Source: Serratia quinivorans
Lineage (GTDB): Bacteria > Pseudomonadota > Gammaproteobacteria > Enterobacterales > Enterobacteriaceae
Reading direction: 5' to 3'
Assembly: GCF_946227985.1 (NCBI RefSeq)
Contig: NZ_CAMKGL010000003.1
Span: 296,473-360,472 of the forward strand
DNA length: 64,000 nt
Part shown: one piece after another, positions 1 to 8,040 of the stretch
How the letters are laid out: every line of letters starts with the position of its first letter
How positions within the stretch are numbered: the stretch's first letter is position 1
Position numbers and translations under genes: made by a program
The notes under the pieces: generated by a model
What the model was told of the DNA's origin: nothing
Databases searched by the model: none
Seen by the model: the letters and a program-made list of their open reading frames with translations, nothing else

Positions 1-430
1 GACGCTGATAGAACGCCTCTGCCTGCTCCGGGCGCACGCCCAGACGATGCATGCCGGTATCGAGCTTCATCCACACCGGTACCGGTCGCGCCAACGTGGC
101 CTGCTCCAGCGCTTCAAGCTGTTCGATGCTGTGTACGGCAGTTTCGATGTTGTTGGCCACCAACACCGGCAGATCTTCGGCACAGAAGAAACCTTCCAGC
201 ATCAGGATCGGTTTGACGATACCGCCGGAGCGCAGCATCAGCGCCTCGCCAATGCGCGCCACGCCGTAACAGTCGGCGTCTTGCAGGGTGTGCGCTGTTT
301 CCAGCAGGCCATGTCCATAAGCGTTTGCTTTCACAACGGCAATCAGGCGACTTTGCGGCGCCTGGCGGCGCACCTGTTGCAGATTATGTCGCAGAGCGCG
401 GCGATCGATTACAGCGGTTGCCGCTTTCAT
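1..430 (-). CDS. alr: Alanine racemase, N-terminal part (runs off the left edge)
   Basis: Converts L-alanine to D-alanine for peptidoglycan with pyridoxal phosphate. Translating the minus strand from the ATG at 430 gives a start [17 protein letters not shown] and the PLP-lysine motif [11 protein letters not shown], with the Schiff-base lysine at residue 34, the standard position. About 143 of the usual ~360 residues are inside the window; the remainder lies to the left. It begins 17 bases after the dnaB stop on the same strand, so co-transcription with dnaB is likely, and dnaB-alr is also the E. coli order. No defect is visible in the part seen. Confidence 0.96.
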   Translation of the reverse strand, partial: MKAATAVIDRRALRHNLQQVRRQAPQSRLIAVVKANAYGHGLLETAHTLQDADCYGVARIGEALMLRSGGIVKPILMLEGFFCAEDLPVLVANNIETAVHSIEQLEALEQATLARPVPVWMKLDTGMHRLGVRPEQAEAFYQR

Positions 431-447
431 TTCAGTTCCTTAGCTGA

Positions 448-1872
448 TTATTCGTCATCATATTGTGGCCCCGCGTAATTATCAAAACGCGACCACTGGC
501 CGTTAAAGGTCAGACGCACGGAACCGATTGGGCCGTTACGTTGCTTACCTAAAATAATTTCGGCAATCCCTTTCAGATCGCTGTTCTCGTGATAAACCTC
601 ATCACGGTAGATGAACATAATCAGGTCGGCATCCTGCTCGATGGAACCGGACTCACGCAGGTCGGAGTTGACCGGGCGCTTGTCGGCACGCTGCTCCAGG
701 CTTCGGTTCAACTGCGACAGCGCCACCACCGGCACCTGCAGTTCTTTCGCCAACGCCTTGAGCGAACGGGAAATTTCAGCGATCTCCAGCGTACGGTTGT
801 CGGACAAGGACGGCACACGCATCAGCTGCAGGTAGTCGATCATGATCAGGCTCAGGCCGTCATGTTCACGGAAAATACGGCGCGCACGGGAGCGAACTTC
901 GGTTGGCGTCAGGCCGGAGGAGTCATCAATGTACATATTGCGCTTCTCCAGCAGGATACCCATGGTGCTGGAAATTCGCGCCCAGTCCTCGTCATCGAGC
1001 TGGCCGGTACGAATACGCGTCTGGTCTACACGCGAAAGCGACGCCAGCATACGCATCATGATCTGGTTGCCTGGCATCTCAAGGCTGAAGATCAGTACCG
1101 GCTTTTCCTGCGTCATCGCGGCGTGTTCGCACAGGTTCATGGCGAAGGTAGTTTTACCCATCGAAGGACGGGCGGCGACGATGATCAGATCCGATTTCTG
1201 CAAACCGGCGGTTTTCTTATTGAGATCCTGATAGCCGGTATCTACCCCGGTAACGCCATCGTGTGGCTGCTGATACAGCTGTTCTATGCGCGCAACGGTA
1301 TCTTCCAGGATACGCTCAATGCCTTTCGGGCCTTCATCTTTGCTGGCCCGGTTTTCCGCGATTTGGAACACCCGTGATTCGGCCAGATCGAGCAGGTCTT
1401 CACTGCTGCGACCCTGTGGATCGTAACCGGCGTCGGCGATTTCATTGGCTACCGAGATCATCTCACGCACTACCGCACGTTCACGCACGATATCTGCATA
1501 AGCACCGATGTTGGCAGCACTTGGAGTGTTTTTCGATAATTCGGCCAGGTAGGCGAAGCCCCCGACGGAATCGAGTTCACCGCGCTGTTCCAGCGATTCG
1601 GACAGGGTGATCAGGTCGATCGGTCGGCTCATTTCCAGCAGGCGCTGCATCTCGGTAAAGATCAGGCGATGCGGGCGGCTGAAGAAATCGTTGGAGACTA
1701 CGCGTTCGGACACGTTGTCCCAACGTTCGTTATCCAGCATCAAACCGCCCAACACGGACTGTTCCGCCTCCAGCGAATGTGGCGGCATCTTCAGCCCTTC
1801 CATCTGGCGGTCTCTTGGGCGCTCTTTGGCTTCGTCTGCGTTTGTTCTGTTGGTTGGTTTTTTTCCTGCCAT
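448..1872 (-). CDS. dnaB: Replicative DNA helicase DnaB
   Basis: Hexameric 5'-3' helicase that unwinds DNA at the replication fork and recruits primase. The 474-residue product is full length (E. coli 471) and nearly colinear with E. coli DnaB. The N-terminal domain opens with PPHSLEAEQSVLGGLMLDNE, and the RecA-like C-terminal domain carries the Walker A motif ARPSMGKTT near residue 235 and the Walker B region MIDYLQLMR. The C-terminus FDNYAGPQYDDE matches the E. coli end. No intein or insertion is present. It is divergent from qor, with a 176-base intergenic region containing both promoters. Confidence 0.98.
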   Translation of the reverse strand: MAGKKPTNRTNADEAKERPRDRQMEGLKMPPHSLEAEQSVLGGLMLDNERWDNVSERVVSNDFFSRPHRLIFTEMQRLLEMSRPIDLITLSESLEQRGELDSVGGFAYLAELSKNTPSAANIGAYADIVRERAVVREMISVANEIADAGYDPQGRSSEDLLDLAESRVFQIAENRASKDEGPKGIERILEDTVARIEQLYQQPHDGVTGVDTGYQDLNKKTAGLQKSDLIIVAARPSMGKTTFAMNLCEHAAMTQEKPVLIFSLEMPGNQIMMRMLASLSRVDQTRIRTGQLDDEDWARISSTMGILLEKRNMYIDDSSGLTPTEVRSRARRIFREHDGLSLIMIDYLQLMRVPSLSDNRTLEIAEISRSLKALAKELQVPVVALSQLNRSLEQRADKRPVNSDLRESGSIEQDADLIMFIYRDEVYHENSDLKGIAEIILGKQRNGPIGSVRLTFNGQWSRFDNYAGPQYDDE

Positions 1873-2048
1873 GAAACGTATTCTTTATCCGGTGGCGAAT
1901 GGAGGATCCTGACGCGAGAGTATACGTGATTTTTAGCTGTGATTCCTGCGCATAACAGATGCAAAAAGTATCAAGCCCCCCAGGGCAAACTGGATCGCCG
2001 ATGCTAAAACGCGTAGGGTGAAATCAGACCCCCACACGAGGTAATGAA

Positions 2049-3032
2049 ATGGCAAAGCGCATTCAATTCTCCGCCACCGGCGGCCCGGAAGTCTTGCAAT
2101 ACGTTGATTTTACCCCCGTAGACCCGGCAGCCGGTGAGGTGCAAATCGAGAACAAGGCGATCGGCATCAACTATATCGACACCTACGTGCGCAGCGGTCT
2201 GTACCCGCCCGCCAAGCTGCCGAGCGGGTTGGGCACTGAGGCTGCCGGGGTAGTCACCAAGGTCGGTGCCGGTGTCAGCGTGCTGAAACCGGGTGACCGG
2301 GTGGTGTATGCCCAGTCGACGCTTGGCGCCTACAGCGACGTGCACAACGTTTCGCAGGAAAAAGTGGCATTGCTACCGCATAACCTGAGCTTTGAGCAGG
2401 GCGCAGCCTCTTTCCTGAAAGGGTTGACGGTGCATTATTTGCTGCGCCAAACCCATGAGGTGCAACCGGGTGAAGTGTTCCTGTTTCATGCCGCCGCAGG
2501 GGGAGTTGGGCTGATTGCCTGCCAGTGGGCTAAAGCGCTCGGGGCAAAACTTATCGGTAGCGTCGGCTCCGATGAAAAGGCCGAACTGGCGAAGCACGCC
2601 GGCGCCTGGGCAACCATCAATTACCATAAAGAAGATATCGCACAGCGCGTGTCTGAGCTGACACAGGGCGAGAAAGTCGGCGTCGTTTACGACTCGGTAG
2701 GCCAAAGTACCTGGCAGGCCTCGCTTAACAGCCTGAAGCGGCGTGGGCTAATGGTGAGCTTTGGCAATGCCTCCGGCCCTGTCACCGGTGTTGATCTGGC
2801 GCTGCTGAACCAAAAAGGCTCACTGTACGTCACCCGCCCTTCGCTTAACGGCTACATTACCAACCGCGCTGAACTGCAGTATGCCAGCAATGAGCTTTTT
2901 TCATTGATCGGCAGCGGGGCTATCAAAGTCGATGTGAAGGAAGAGCAAAAGTTTGCGCTGGCCGATGCACAACGCGCGCATCAGGTGCTGGAAAGCCGCA
3001 ACACCAGCGGTTCAAGCTTGCTGATCCCCTGA
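2049..3032 (+). CDS. qor: NADPH:quinone oxidoreductase (zeta-crystallin type)
   Basis: Medium-chain dehydrogenase/reductase family enzyme reducing quinones with NADPH, in the cytosol. It has 327 residues, the same as E. coli QorA. The N-terminal GroES-like domain contains GLGTEAAGVVTKVGAG near residues 60-75. The Rossmann fold begins around residue 145 with HAAAGGVGLIACQ. The zinc-binding cysteines of alcohol dehydrogenases are absent, as expected for quinone oxidoreductases. The start is supported by the ribosome-binding sequence ACGAGGTAATGAA. It is convergent with pspG and followed by a terminator. Confidence 0.96.
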   Translation: MAKRIQFSATGGPEVLQYVDFTPVDPAAGEVQIENKAIGINYIDTYVRSGLYPPAKLPSGLGTEAAGVVTKVGAGVSVLKPGDRVVYAQSTLGAYSDVHNVSQEKVALLPHNLSFEQGAASFLKGLTVHYLLRQTHEVQPGEVFLFHAAAGGVGLIACQWAKALGAKLIGSVGSDEKAELAKHAGAWATINYHKEDIAQRVSELTQGEKVGVVYDSVGQSTWQASLNSLKRRGLMVSFGNASGPVTGVDLALLNQKGSLYVTRPSLNGYITNRAELQYASNELFSLIGSGAIKVDVKEEQKFALADAQRAHQVLESRNTSGSSLLIP

Positions 3033-3045
3033 TCACCGGCAAAAG

Positions 3046-3072
3046 AAAAGGGCCCCGTAAGGAGCCCTTTCT
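3046..3072 (+). terminator. Probable intrinsic terminator of qor
   Basis: An AAAGGGC...GCCCTTT stem (3047-3053 with 3064-3070) lies 14 bases after the qor stop and is followed by a pyrimidine-rich tail. The T-run is short, so efficiency is uncertain. Confidence 0.6.
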
Positions 3073-3212
3073 ATTACTGCGTTTGTAGGGGTAGAGCAGA
3101 GTCCGCCAGAAACAGGGGGTTGCTTGAGCAACACTCGTATTGGATCAGTGTCTCTTGCGGTGATGAAATAGGTCGCATCGCTGCATCGACGAATATCCTA
3201 ACAGCCCGGAAA
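3073..3212. other. Intergenic stretch, no recognised content
   Basis: With its flanking terminators this belongs to a 303-base gap between the convergent qor and pspG genes. I see no open frame with a ribosome-binding site and no RNA gene here. Confidence 0.5.
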
Positions 3213-3244
3213 GGCAAAAAACATGGCTAATGCGGCGCATTAGC
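3213..3244 (-). terminator. Probable intrinsic terminator of pspG
   Basis: Positions 3226-3244 are a perfect inverted repeat (GCTAATGCG, one base, CGCATTAGC). Read on the minus strand it is followed by CATG and a run of six T. It lies about 90 bases beyond the pspG stop and is the only such element in this gap. Confidence 0.5.
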
Positions 3245-3335
3245 ATTTAAAGCGCCAAGCTGTGATCGCTGCCGCATTCAGAACAAGTCTGTTGCGTAGA
3301 TTTCAGCGTGACCGACTGATTATTCAACAAAAAAA

Positions 3336-3554
3336 TCAGTAGCGGCGTATTTGCGGTTTCTGCATCGAACGGTAAATCCAGACACCTACCACAGCCAGAA
3401 TCAACCACGGCAGCAGCTTAATCACCATCGCAAACAGACCACCGAGTAACATAAACGCCGCCGCCACCAGCAACGCGGCAAACACGCCCAGCAGTGAAAT
3501 CCCGGTCACCATCAGCATCACAACAAAGCCGACCAGAAAGAAGAGTTCCAACAT
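3336..3554 (-). CDS. pspG: Envelope stress (phage shock) protein G
   Basis: Small inner-membrane effector of the PspF/sigma-54 phage-shock response. The 72-residue product starts MLELFFLVGFVVMLMVTG and has two hydrophobic stretches with the KLLPWL segment typical of PspG, close in length to the 80-residue E. coli protein. I use the ATG at 3554 and not the one six codons upstream, because an AAGGAG ribosome-binding site sits just before it and it matches the family start. A sigma-54 promoter lies upstream. The dusA-pspG-qor order is the same as in E. coli. Confidence 0.93.
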   Translation of the reverse strand: MLELFFLVGFVVMLMVTGISLLGVFAALLVAAAFMLLGGLFAMVIKLLPWLILAVVGVWIYRSMQKPQIRRY

Positions 3555-3594
3555 GATTTTGCTCCTTCGCAAAACAAAGTATCTGCTGAGCTAT

Positions 3595-3610
3595 TACAAG
3601 AAGCGTGCCA
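3595..3610 (-). promoter_or_regulatory. Sigma-54 promoter of pspG
   Basis: The minus strand reads TGGCACGCTTCTTGTA, which fits the -24/-12 consensus TGGCACG-N4-TTGC with one mismatch in the -12 element. It lies about 40 bases upstream of the pspG start, in line with the known RpoN/PspF control of pspG. Confidence 0.85.
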
Positions 3611-3713
3611 GACCGGAGTGGAAACTAAGTGACTGAAATTAAAAAAAAGGCACATCACACAACGCGACATGCCTGGTCAAAAATGCTAACTTTTAGTCAG
3701 ATATTTATGTCGA

Positions 3714-4724
3714 TTACGCCATTTCGGTACGCGGCAAGCGCACCAAGTCCAGTGCCTGCTCAACCACGCGCGCATCAGCCCCTGGCTTATGGGCATTTTC
3801 GCTCAGGTGGCGACGCCACTGACGCGCGCCCGGTACGCCCTGGAACAGGCCCAAAATATGGCGGGTGATATGGCCCAAATAGGTGCCGTTCGACAGTTCA
3901 CGTTCGATGTAAGGGTACAGCGACTCAATAATCGCCACGCTGTCCATCACGTCGGTCTGGCGACCGAACAGTTCACTGTCGACCCGCGCCAGAATGCCTG
4001 GGTTCTGATAGGCTTCGCGCCCCATCATTACGCCGTCCAGATGCTGTAGATGCTGCTTCGCCTCTTCCAGCGTTTTCACCCCGCCATTGATGGCCAGAGT
4101 CAGTTCTGGGAAATCACGTTTTAACTGATAGACACGCGGATAATCCAGCGGTGGCACTTCACGATTCTCTTTCGGGCTCAGGCCCGACAGCCAGGCTTTG
4201 CGCGCATGAATGGTGAACATATCGCATTCACCGCGTCCGGCAACGGTGGCGATAAAATCACACAGAAACTCATAGCTGTCCTGGTCATCAATGCCGATAC
4301 GGGTTTTCACCGTCACCGGGATCGACACCACGTCACGCATTGCCTTGATGCAGTCGGCAACCAACGTTGCCTGCCCCATCAGACAGGCACCGAACATCCC
4401 ATTCTGCACCCGATCGGACGGACAACCGACGTTAAGATTAATCTCGTCGTAGCCGCGCTGCTCGGCCAATTTGGCACAGTGCGCCAACGCGGCCGGATCG
4501 CTACCGCCCAGCTGCAGCGCCACCGGATGTTCTTCTTCGCTGTAGGCCAGATAGTCGCCCTTGCCGTGGATAATCGCGCCGGTAGTCACCATCTCGGTAT
4601 ACAGCAGTGTTTCCTTGGTCAGCAGGCGGTGGAAGTAACGGCAATGACGATCGGTCCAGTCGAGCATCGGCGCGATGGAGAAACGATTGGCGGCGTATTT
4701 TGGAGCGTTGTTGTCTGTCGTCAT
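3714..4724 (-). CDS. dusA: tRNA-dihydrouridine(20/20a) synthase DusA
   Basis: Flavoenzyme that reduces uridine 20/20a in the D-loop of tRNAs using NADPH. The 336-residue product has the Dus TIM-barrel start [18 protein letters not shown] and the catalytic motif [16 protein letters not shown] with Cys101. The RIGIDD and NGGVKT segments typical of DusA are also present. Length agrees with E. coli DusA. It is transcribed away from the TPR/sigma gene set and towards pspG. The stop TAA lies about 100 bases upstream of the pspG sigma-54 promoter. Confidence 0.96.
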   Translation of the reverse strand: MTTDNNAPKYAANRFSIAPMLDWTDRHCRYFHRLLTKETLLYTEMVTTGAIIHGKGDYLAYSEEEHPVALQLGGSDPAALAHCAKLAEQRGYDEINLNVGCPSDRVQNGMFGACLMGQATLVADCIKAMRDVVSIPVTVKTRIGIDDQDSYEFLCDFIATVAGRGECDMFTIHARKAWLSGLSPKENREVPPLDYPRVYQLKRDFPELTLAINGGVKTLEEAKQHLQHLDGVMMGREAYQNPGILARVDSELFGRQTDVMDSVAIIESLYPYIERELSNGTYLGHITRHILGLFQGVPGARQWRRHLSENAHKPGADARVVEQALDLVRLPRTEMA

Positions 4725-4835
4725 GCTGGGTTACTGGCTACCTGATTCTGTCTGGTTTCAACGAACGGCATGCTGCCGCAAACGGCTATTATAGCGACAA
4801 TCGACGGCGTTGGGAAAACCGCTGTACCGCCCGGT

Positions 4836-4894
4836 TAAAAAAGCCCCCGAAAAAACGAATAAAAAAGCCCTGTCGGGTGTTCACTCGACAGGGG
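4836..4894 (-). terminator. Strong hairpin with T-runs, minus-strand terminator pattern
   Basis: Stem CCCTGTCG (4868-4875) pairs with CGACAGGG (4886-4893). Read on the minus strand it is followed by a run of T, then a second T-run, then a third after GGGGGC; the 10-mer AAAAAAGCCC occurs twice (4837-4846 and 4861-4870). On the plus strand the same hairpin lies in the leader of the TPR gene. No minus-strand gene is visible upstream of it, so it either insulates dusA from antisense transcription or ends an unannotated transcript. Confidence 0.6.
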
Positions 4895-4929
4895 TGCAGC
4901 TCTGCGCCCTTCCCAATGAGGAAATAACC

Positions 4930-5463
4930 ATGAACAGTTTCGTTAAACGCCTGCTGCTGCCGGTCATTGCCGGTTCTCTGCTGCTCTCCGGTGCGGCCCT
5001 GGCGATGGGCGGTGACGGTAGCGGCCAGACCACCCCCACCTGTCCGAAAGGCCAAATATACGATACCAAAACCAAGACCTGCATGGTGGATAAAGGCAGC
5101 ATGATCGGCGACAACGATAGAGCGAATTATGCCTATTCGCTGGCAAAAAGCGGCCGCTATCAGGAAGCCCTCGATGTGCTCAATACCCTGAAGGATCCTA
5201 ACACCGCGGTTGCACTGAACTACCGCGGCTACGCCACCCGCAAGCTCGGCCGCACCGATGAAGGGATCGGCTACTATTTAAAATCAGTAGCGCTTGATCC
5301 GAAATACCCAAAAGTCCGTGAATATCTGGGTGAAGCCTATATGGTCAAGGGCCGTCAGGATTTGGCGAAAGAGCAACTGAAGGTGATCCAGTCGCTCTGC
5401 GGCACCGGCTGTGAAGAGTACCGCGATCTGGCGGCAGCCATCGATCACCACCCAGAATCATGA
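4930..5463 (+). CDS. Exported tetratricopeptide-repeat protein
   Basis: Product of 177 residues. It has a signal peptide (MNSFVKRLLLPVIAG, then a hydrophobic core ending GAALA at about residue 25), a short cysteine pair region (TCPKGQIYDTKTKTCMVDKG), then two or three TPR-like helical repeats (NYAYSLAKSGRYQEALDVL, ALNYRGYATRKLGRTDEGI, KYPKVREYLGEAYMVKGRQ). The ATG at 4930 is chosen because GAGGAAATAACC precedes it and the signal peptide starts there. It is followed after 23 bases by the sigma-factor gene and so probably forms one operon with the sigma and anti-sigma genes. It could be a periplasmic stress sensor or an effector; no specific function is known to me. Confidence 0.85.
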   Translation: MNSFVKRLLLPVIAGSLLLSGAALAMGGDGSGQTTPTCPKGQIYDTKTKTCMVDKGSMIGDNDRANYAYSLAKSGRYQEALDVLNTLKDPNTAVALNYRGYATRKLGRTDEGIGYYLKSVALDPKYPKVREYLGEAYMVKGRQDLAKEQLKVIQSLCGTGCEEYRDLAAAIDHHPES

Positions 5464-5486
5464 TCTAGCCTGGCCCGGAGGTAAAC

Positions 5487-5999
5487 ATCAGTAGCGACGC
5501 GATCCGTAACGAAATCGGCCAGTATCTTTCCCGCCTGTGGCGCTATGGCCTGGTGCTTTCTCACCGGCGGGATGTTGCCGACGATTTGGTTCAAGCCACC
5601 TGCGTGCGTGCGCTGGAACGCGCCGCACAGTTTGCCGTGGGCACGCGGATGGACCGCTGGTTGTTTGCGATCCTTCATTCTATCTGGCTTAACGAGACTC
5701 GCGCCCAGCATATCCGCCAGGGGCAGGGTTTTGTCGACGTCGACGAACTGACCGGGCAGGAAAACAGCGAAGAGCCGATTTGGGCTAATGAGGTGATGCT
5801 GCGGGTTAACCGTCTGCCGGAGGCGCAGCGCAATACGCTGTTTCTGGTCTATGTGGAGGAGCTGTCTTACCGTGAAGCCGCCGAGGTACTTGGCGTGCCC
5901 ATCGGCACCATCATGAGTCGTCTGGCAGCGGCGCGCCTGAGATTGGCAAACGACAGCGTGCTGCAAACCCGTTCACCCCAGGCAAAAGGAGAACAATAA
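5487..5999 (+). CDS. ECF-type RNA polymerase sigma factor, probable AUC start
   Basis: Sigma-70 family extracytoplasmic-function factor, about 170 residues. Region 2 is the segment GQYLSRLWRYGLVL through DDLVQATCVRALERA; region 4 is RLPEAQRNTLFLVYVEELSY with the helix-turn-helix EAAEVLGVPIGTIMSRLAAA. The frame is open from 5469, but there is no ATG, GTG or TTG before the GTG at 5553. A start at 5553 would cut region 2. A strong GGAGGT at 5477-5482 lies four bases before ATC at 5487, followed by AGT AGC GAC, which looks like MSSDA with ATG changed to ATC. The gene overlaps the anti-sigma start by one base (TAATG). Confidence 0.82.
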   Translation: MSSDAIRNEIGQYLSRLWRYGLVLSHRRDVADDLVQATCVRALERAAQFAVGTRMDRWLFAILHSIWLNETRAQHIRQGQGFVDVDELTGQENSEEPIWANEVMLRVNRLPEAQRNTLFLVYVEELSYREAAEVLGVPIGTIMSRLAAARLRLANDSVLQTRSPQAKGEQ

Positions 6000-6757
6000 T
6001 GAGCTCAACCTACGCTGCGGATGAACTGCTGGTCGCCTATCTGGACAATCAATTGGACCCACGGCAGCGCCAGCTTCTGGAACAGCGTCTGATCGATGAA
6101 CCCGCGCTGGCAGAACGTTTGTCGTTATTGGCACGCAGCACCCTGCCTTTTAAGCAGGCATTTGCCCCATTGCTTGATGAGGCGCCGGTACAACGTCTGC
6201 ACTCCGCAGGCCCCCTTACCGCCCCAGTGCCACAGCGCGGTATCAGTCGGCGCAGCCTGATCGCCGCCGCCGTTGGTTTTCTGGCACTCGGCATCGCCGG
6301 CGATCGCGCTTATTTACAGCTCAGCCAGCCCGAAGACAACTGGCGCGGTCTGGTCGCCCAATATATGGCACTGTACACGCCGGAAACGCTGGCAGGCTTC
6401 GATGATACGACAACACAGATTGCCCATCAGCTACAGCAAACCGGCGATCGGCTGGGCATCGCACTCTCGGTACCGAAGTTAATGTTGAGCGGCGCCGAGC
6501 TGAAAAACGCTCGCATGCTGGCTTATGACGATCGGCGTATCGCTCAATTAACCTGGCTGGATGCACAATTCGGTGCGCTGGCGCTGTGTATTGTTCAGCA
6601 ACCGGGCAAGCCGCAGTCCGCCCAAAGCGAGCGCCGCCAGGGGATGAACGTGGTCTACTGGGCCGATGGCCGTCATGGTTTTATGCTGATAGGCCATAAT
6701 CCTGCGCCGGAAATGGCCGCGCTGGCAGAGCGCTTGCAGCACTCACTTGCCGGCTAA
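5999..6757 (+). CDS. Anti-sigma factor, single-pass membrane protein
   Basis: Product of 252 residues coupled to the sigma gene by a TAATG overlap. The N-terminal ~60 residues form the helical sigma-binding type of domain (ELLVAYLDNQLDPRQRQLLE, then LAERLSLLAR). A basic stretch PQRGISRRS is followed by one transmembrane segment at about residues 89-104 (LIAAAVGFLALGIAGD). The remaining ~145 residues would be periplasmic, without cysteines forming an obvious zinc site. By position and architecture it should hold the upstream sigma factor inactive until an envelope signal arrives. The signal is unknown. Confidence 0.85.
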   Translation: MSSTYAADELLVAYLDNQLDPRQRQLLEQRLIDEPALAERLSLLARSTLPFKQAFAPLLDEAPVQRLHSAGPLTAPVPQRGISRRSLIAAAVGFLALGIAGDRAYLQLSQPEDNWRGLVAQYMALYTPETLAGFDDTTTQIAHQLQQTGDRLGIALSVPKLMLSGAELKNARMLAYDDRRIAQLTWLDAQFGALALCIVQQPGKPQSAQSERRQGMNVVYWADGRHGFMLIGHNPAPEMAALAERLQHSLAG

Positions 6758-6925
6758 GGATCCACTGTCTCCGGCGCTCCAAATGTGAACATCGTCACAC
6801 TCGTGACTGGCAGCAGGCGGTAAACCAGCCGATTAGTGCGCCATATCAGAGGAAACGGGGCCGACTCTCGGCGATTTGACTGAAGCATGGTAAAATCGGC
6901 TTTTTTACGTACCGGGAAATTTGCC

Positions 6926-7438
6926 ATGAACTCAAGCACCCAGGAAAAGCTGCTGGCGCAGGCAGAACAACTCTGTCAGCAACGCAATGTGCGTCTGACA
7001 CCGCAGCGGCTGGAAGTGTTACGCCTGATGGCACAGCAGCCCGGTGCCATCAGCGCTTACGACCTGCTCGATCTGCTGCGCGTCGCCGAACCCCAGGCCA
7101 AACCGCCAACGGTGTACCGTGCGCTGGATTTCCTGCTGGAACAAGGCTTCATTCACCGGGTGGAATCGGCTAACAGCTACGTGCTGTGCCATCACTTCGA
7201 ACAGCCGACGCACACTTCCGCGCTGTTTATCTGCGATCGCTGTGGTCAGGTGACCGAACGCACTACCGACGGGGTCGAAGAGACGCTGCAGAAACTGGCG
7301 AAGGAGTCTGGTTTTGTTCTGCGCCATAACGTGGTGGAGGCGCATGGCCTGTGTGCGGGATGCGTTGAGGTAGAAGCCTGTGACAGCAAGCATGACTGCG
7401 GTGAACACGATCACAGCATCGCCATCAAGAAGAAATAG
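6926..7438 (+). CDS. zur: Zinc uptake regulator Zur (Fur family)
   Basis: Zinc-dependent repressor of zinc import genes. The 170-residue product matches E. coli Zur along its length, with QRNVRLTPQRLEVLRLM and AKPPTVYRALDFLLEQGF in the winged-helix domain. Metal-binding residues follow in FICDRCGQ, HNVVEAHGLCAGC and the His-rich end SKHDCGEHDHS. The ATG at 6926 is used because it matches the family start; the frame is open 13 codons further upstream. A 168-base region with no other feature I recognise separates it from the anti-sigma gene. Confidence 0.96.
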   Translation: MNSSTQEKLLAQAEQLCQQRNVRLTPQRLEVLRLMAQQPGAISAYDLLDLLRVAEPQAKPPTVYRALDFLLEQGFIHRVESANSYVLCHHFEQPTHTSALFICDRCGQVTERTTDGVEETLQKLAKESGFVLRHNVVEAHGLCAGCVEVEACDSKHDCGEHDHSIAIKKK

Positions 7439-7519
7439 ATTGGGTTTTCAGGTACTTCCCTGTACCTGCAGGCTTGGCGTCAAGGGGATAAAAACGCCGC
7501 GCCTTTAAAAGTAGCTTGT

Positions 7520-7539
7520 GGCCGCAATCCGCTGCGGCC
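7520..7539 (-). terminator. Weak hairpin beyond yjbJ
   Basis: GGCCGCA (7520-7526) pairs with TGCGGCC (7533-7539) eight bases after the yjbJ stop. No T-run follows directly on the minus strand; TTTT appears about 10 bases later. A second small hairpin, CAGGTAC/GTACCTG at 7449-7468, follows zur. Confidence 0.35.
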
Positions 7540-7546
7540 CAGCGCG

Positions 7547-7756
7547 CTACCAGCGATACTTGTTGTGGTCTTCCCAGGATTTAACTTCTTTCTCGGCCGC
7601 CTCTTTCTGGTAGCCGTAACGTTCCTGAATTTTACCGACAAGCTGTTCACGTTTCCCTTCAATGACCGTCAGATCGTCATCGGTCAGCTTGCCCCACTGT
7701 TCCTTCACTTTCCCTTTAAACTGCTTCCAGTTACCGTCGGCTTGATCTTTGTTCAT
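7547..7756 (-). CDS. yjbJ: CsbD-family stress protein YjbJ
   Basis: A 69-residue, highly charged cytosolic protein of the CsbD family, abundant in stationary phase and general stress in enterobacteria, molecular function unknown. It shows the family pattern MNKDQADGNWKQFKGKVKEQ and WGKLTDDDL, ending SWEDHNKYRW, and equals the E. coli YjbJ length. GGAGAGGTT precedes the ATG. It lies between zur and dinF as in E. coli. Confidence 0.95.
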   Translation of the reverse strand: MNKDQADGNWKQFKGKVKEQWGKLTDDDLTVIEGKREQLVGKIQERYGYQKEAAEKEVKSWEDHNKYRW

Positions 7757-8040
7757 AACCTCTCCGTTACCTGTGATTAGTCAGTTTTAAACACCTGTGG
7801 CCGGACTTAACTGAGTAATAATTTCGGTCAATTGACCTGAACAACAGGATTGTCAGTTCCAATTTATTCCGCCGACCACATGATTAACTATAGCTACAGA
7901 TAGCGAAAAAAAAGAAAAAGTCAGGATAAAAATTCATAAAACAAATAGAAATCAGTAAAAACCCCAGAAGAACAGCAAGTAAGCGGAAACAATTTCGCTC
8001 AAGAAAATGTAACTTAATATAAATAAAAACATAAACTAAA
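7757..8040. other. AT-rich intergenic region, yjbJ promoter side
   Basis: 284 bases between yjbJ and the end of dinF, clearly AT-richer than the surroundings (7880-8040 is mostly A and T). It must hold the yjbJ promoter. No open frame, RNA gene or terminator with a clear stem stands out. Confidence 0.5.
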
